From RYN-428 sp035551995 (GTDB taxonomy: Bacteria > Planctomycetota > Phycisphaerae > Tepidisphaerales > Tepidisphaeraceae), in assembly GCA_035551995.1 (NCBI GenBank), contig DASZME010000030.1, forward strand, positions 1 through 7,996: a stretch of DNA of 7,996 nucleotides. Direction: 5' to 3'. Below the pieces are notes generated by a model that was not told the origin of the DNA, ran no database searches, and saw only the letters and a list, made by a program, of their open reading frames with translations. A program made the position numbers and the translations under genes. Positions 7,916 through 7,996 of the stretch are shown here, piece after piece. Position 1 is the first letter of the stretch; each line of letters starts with the position of its first letter.

Positions 7916-7921
7916 TTCGTC

Positions 7922-7996
7922 ATGGCAAGAAGGAAGTTCACGCGTGAGTTCAAGTTATCTGCCGTCCAGTTGGTCAATCAGCAAGGCTACACGGTG
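7922..7996 (+). CDS. IS3-family transposase OrfA, N-terminus (3' partial)
   Basis: Twenty-five codons are visible, beginning MARRKFTREFKLSAVQLV. This is the highly recognisable start of IS3/IS911-type OrfA proteins, whose N-terminal helix-turn-helix (HTH_Tnp_1 family) binds the terminal inverted repeats. The basic start and the 'R-x-F-x-x-E-F-K' signature are the evidence. The rest of OrfA and the DDE-catalytic OrfB would lie to the right. The start is supported by a strong ribosome binding site. The exact IS subgroup cannot be decided from 25 residues. Confidence 0.85.
   Translation, partial: MARRKFTREFKLSAVQLVNQQGYTV

Larger units (their letters stand above)
7874..7996 (+). mobile_element. 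IS3-family insertion sequence, left end (continues past the window)
   Basis: Sulfatase homology breaks after 7873, and a 48 bp leader then precedes an IS3-family OrfA start. The proposed tip begins TGGCGGGCGCGGGG at 7874; IS3-family inverted repeats characteristically begin with TG. The exact tip could be a few bases off because neither the right end nor the target duplication is in the window. The transposase reads away from the sulfatase remnant, as expected when this is the left end. IS3-family elements usually carry orfA and orfB joined by programmed -1 frameshifting and make 3-5 bp target duplications. Confidence 0.75.

Noticed and set aside
1..7996. CRISPR array, tRNA, rRNA or a multi-gene defence cluster
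   Set aside because: No regularly spaced repeats, cloverleaf-like sequence or rRNA-like stretch was seen, and no cas, methyltransferase or toxin-antitoxin partner is encoded here.

Overview
The window comes from a GC-rich bacterium (about 60-65% G+C by eye). A sulfatase of the type that is abundant in Planctomycetota, a TM-anchored OstA-like protein and a very large DUF4011-type helicase suggest a planctomycete. That assignment is inference; no rRNA or marker gene is present.

Layout: (1) 3-704 (+) is the 3' part of a gene for a single-pass membrane protein with a C-terminal OstA/LptA/LptC-like beta repeat region; its reading frame is open to the left edge. (2) 789-1583 (+) is a complete alpha/beta hydrolase with an intact Ser-Asp-His triad. 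(3) 1639-6633 (-) is the dominant feature: an intact 1664-residue superfamily 1 helicase with a DUF4011-like N-terminus, an insertion of about 700 residues between helicase motifs, and a C-terminal Vsr/MTES_1575-like nuclease domain. It converges on the hydrolase with a 55 bp gap. (4) 6634-6850 is a non-coding gap of about 217 bp, carrying a candidate sigma70-type promoter for the helicase. (5) 6851-7873 (-) is the C-terminal two thirds or so of an S1-family arylsulfatase. (6) 7874-7996 (+) is the left end of an IS3-family insertion sequence, with the start of its OrfA transposase, inserted into the sulfatase gene.

Working together: the genes do not form an obvious pathway. The sulfatase remnant and the helicase are co-directional, but the IS has removed the sulfatase's 5' end and catalytic core, so the helicase probably depends on its own promoter. 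The helicase-nuclease is the best candidate for unusual biology: its architecture resembles single-gene anti-phage systems of the DUF4011-helicase-Vsr (Hhe) kind, and it sits next to a mobile element. No CRISPR array, tRNA, rRNA or multi-gene defence island was found.
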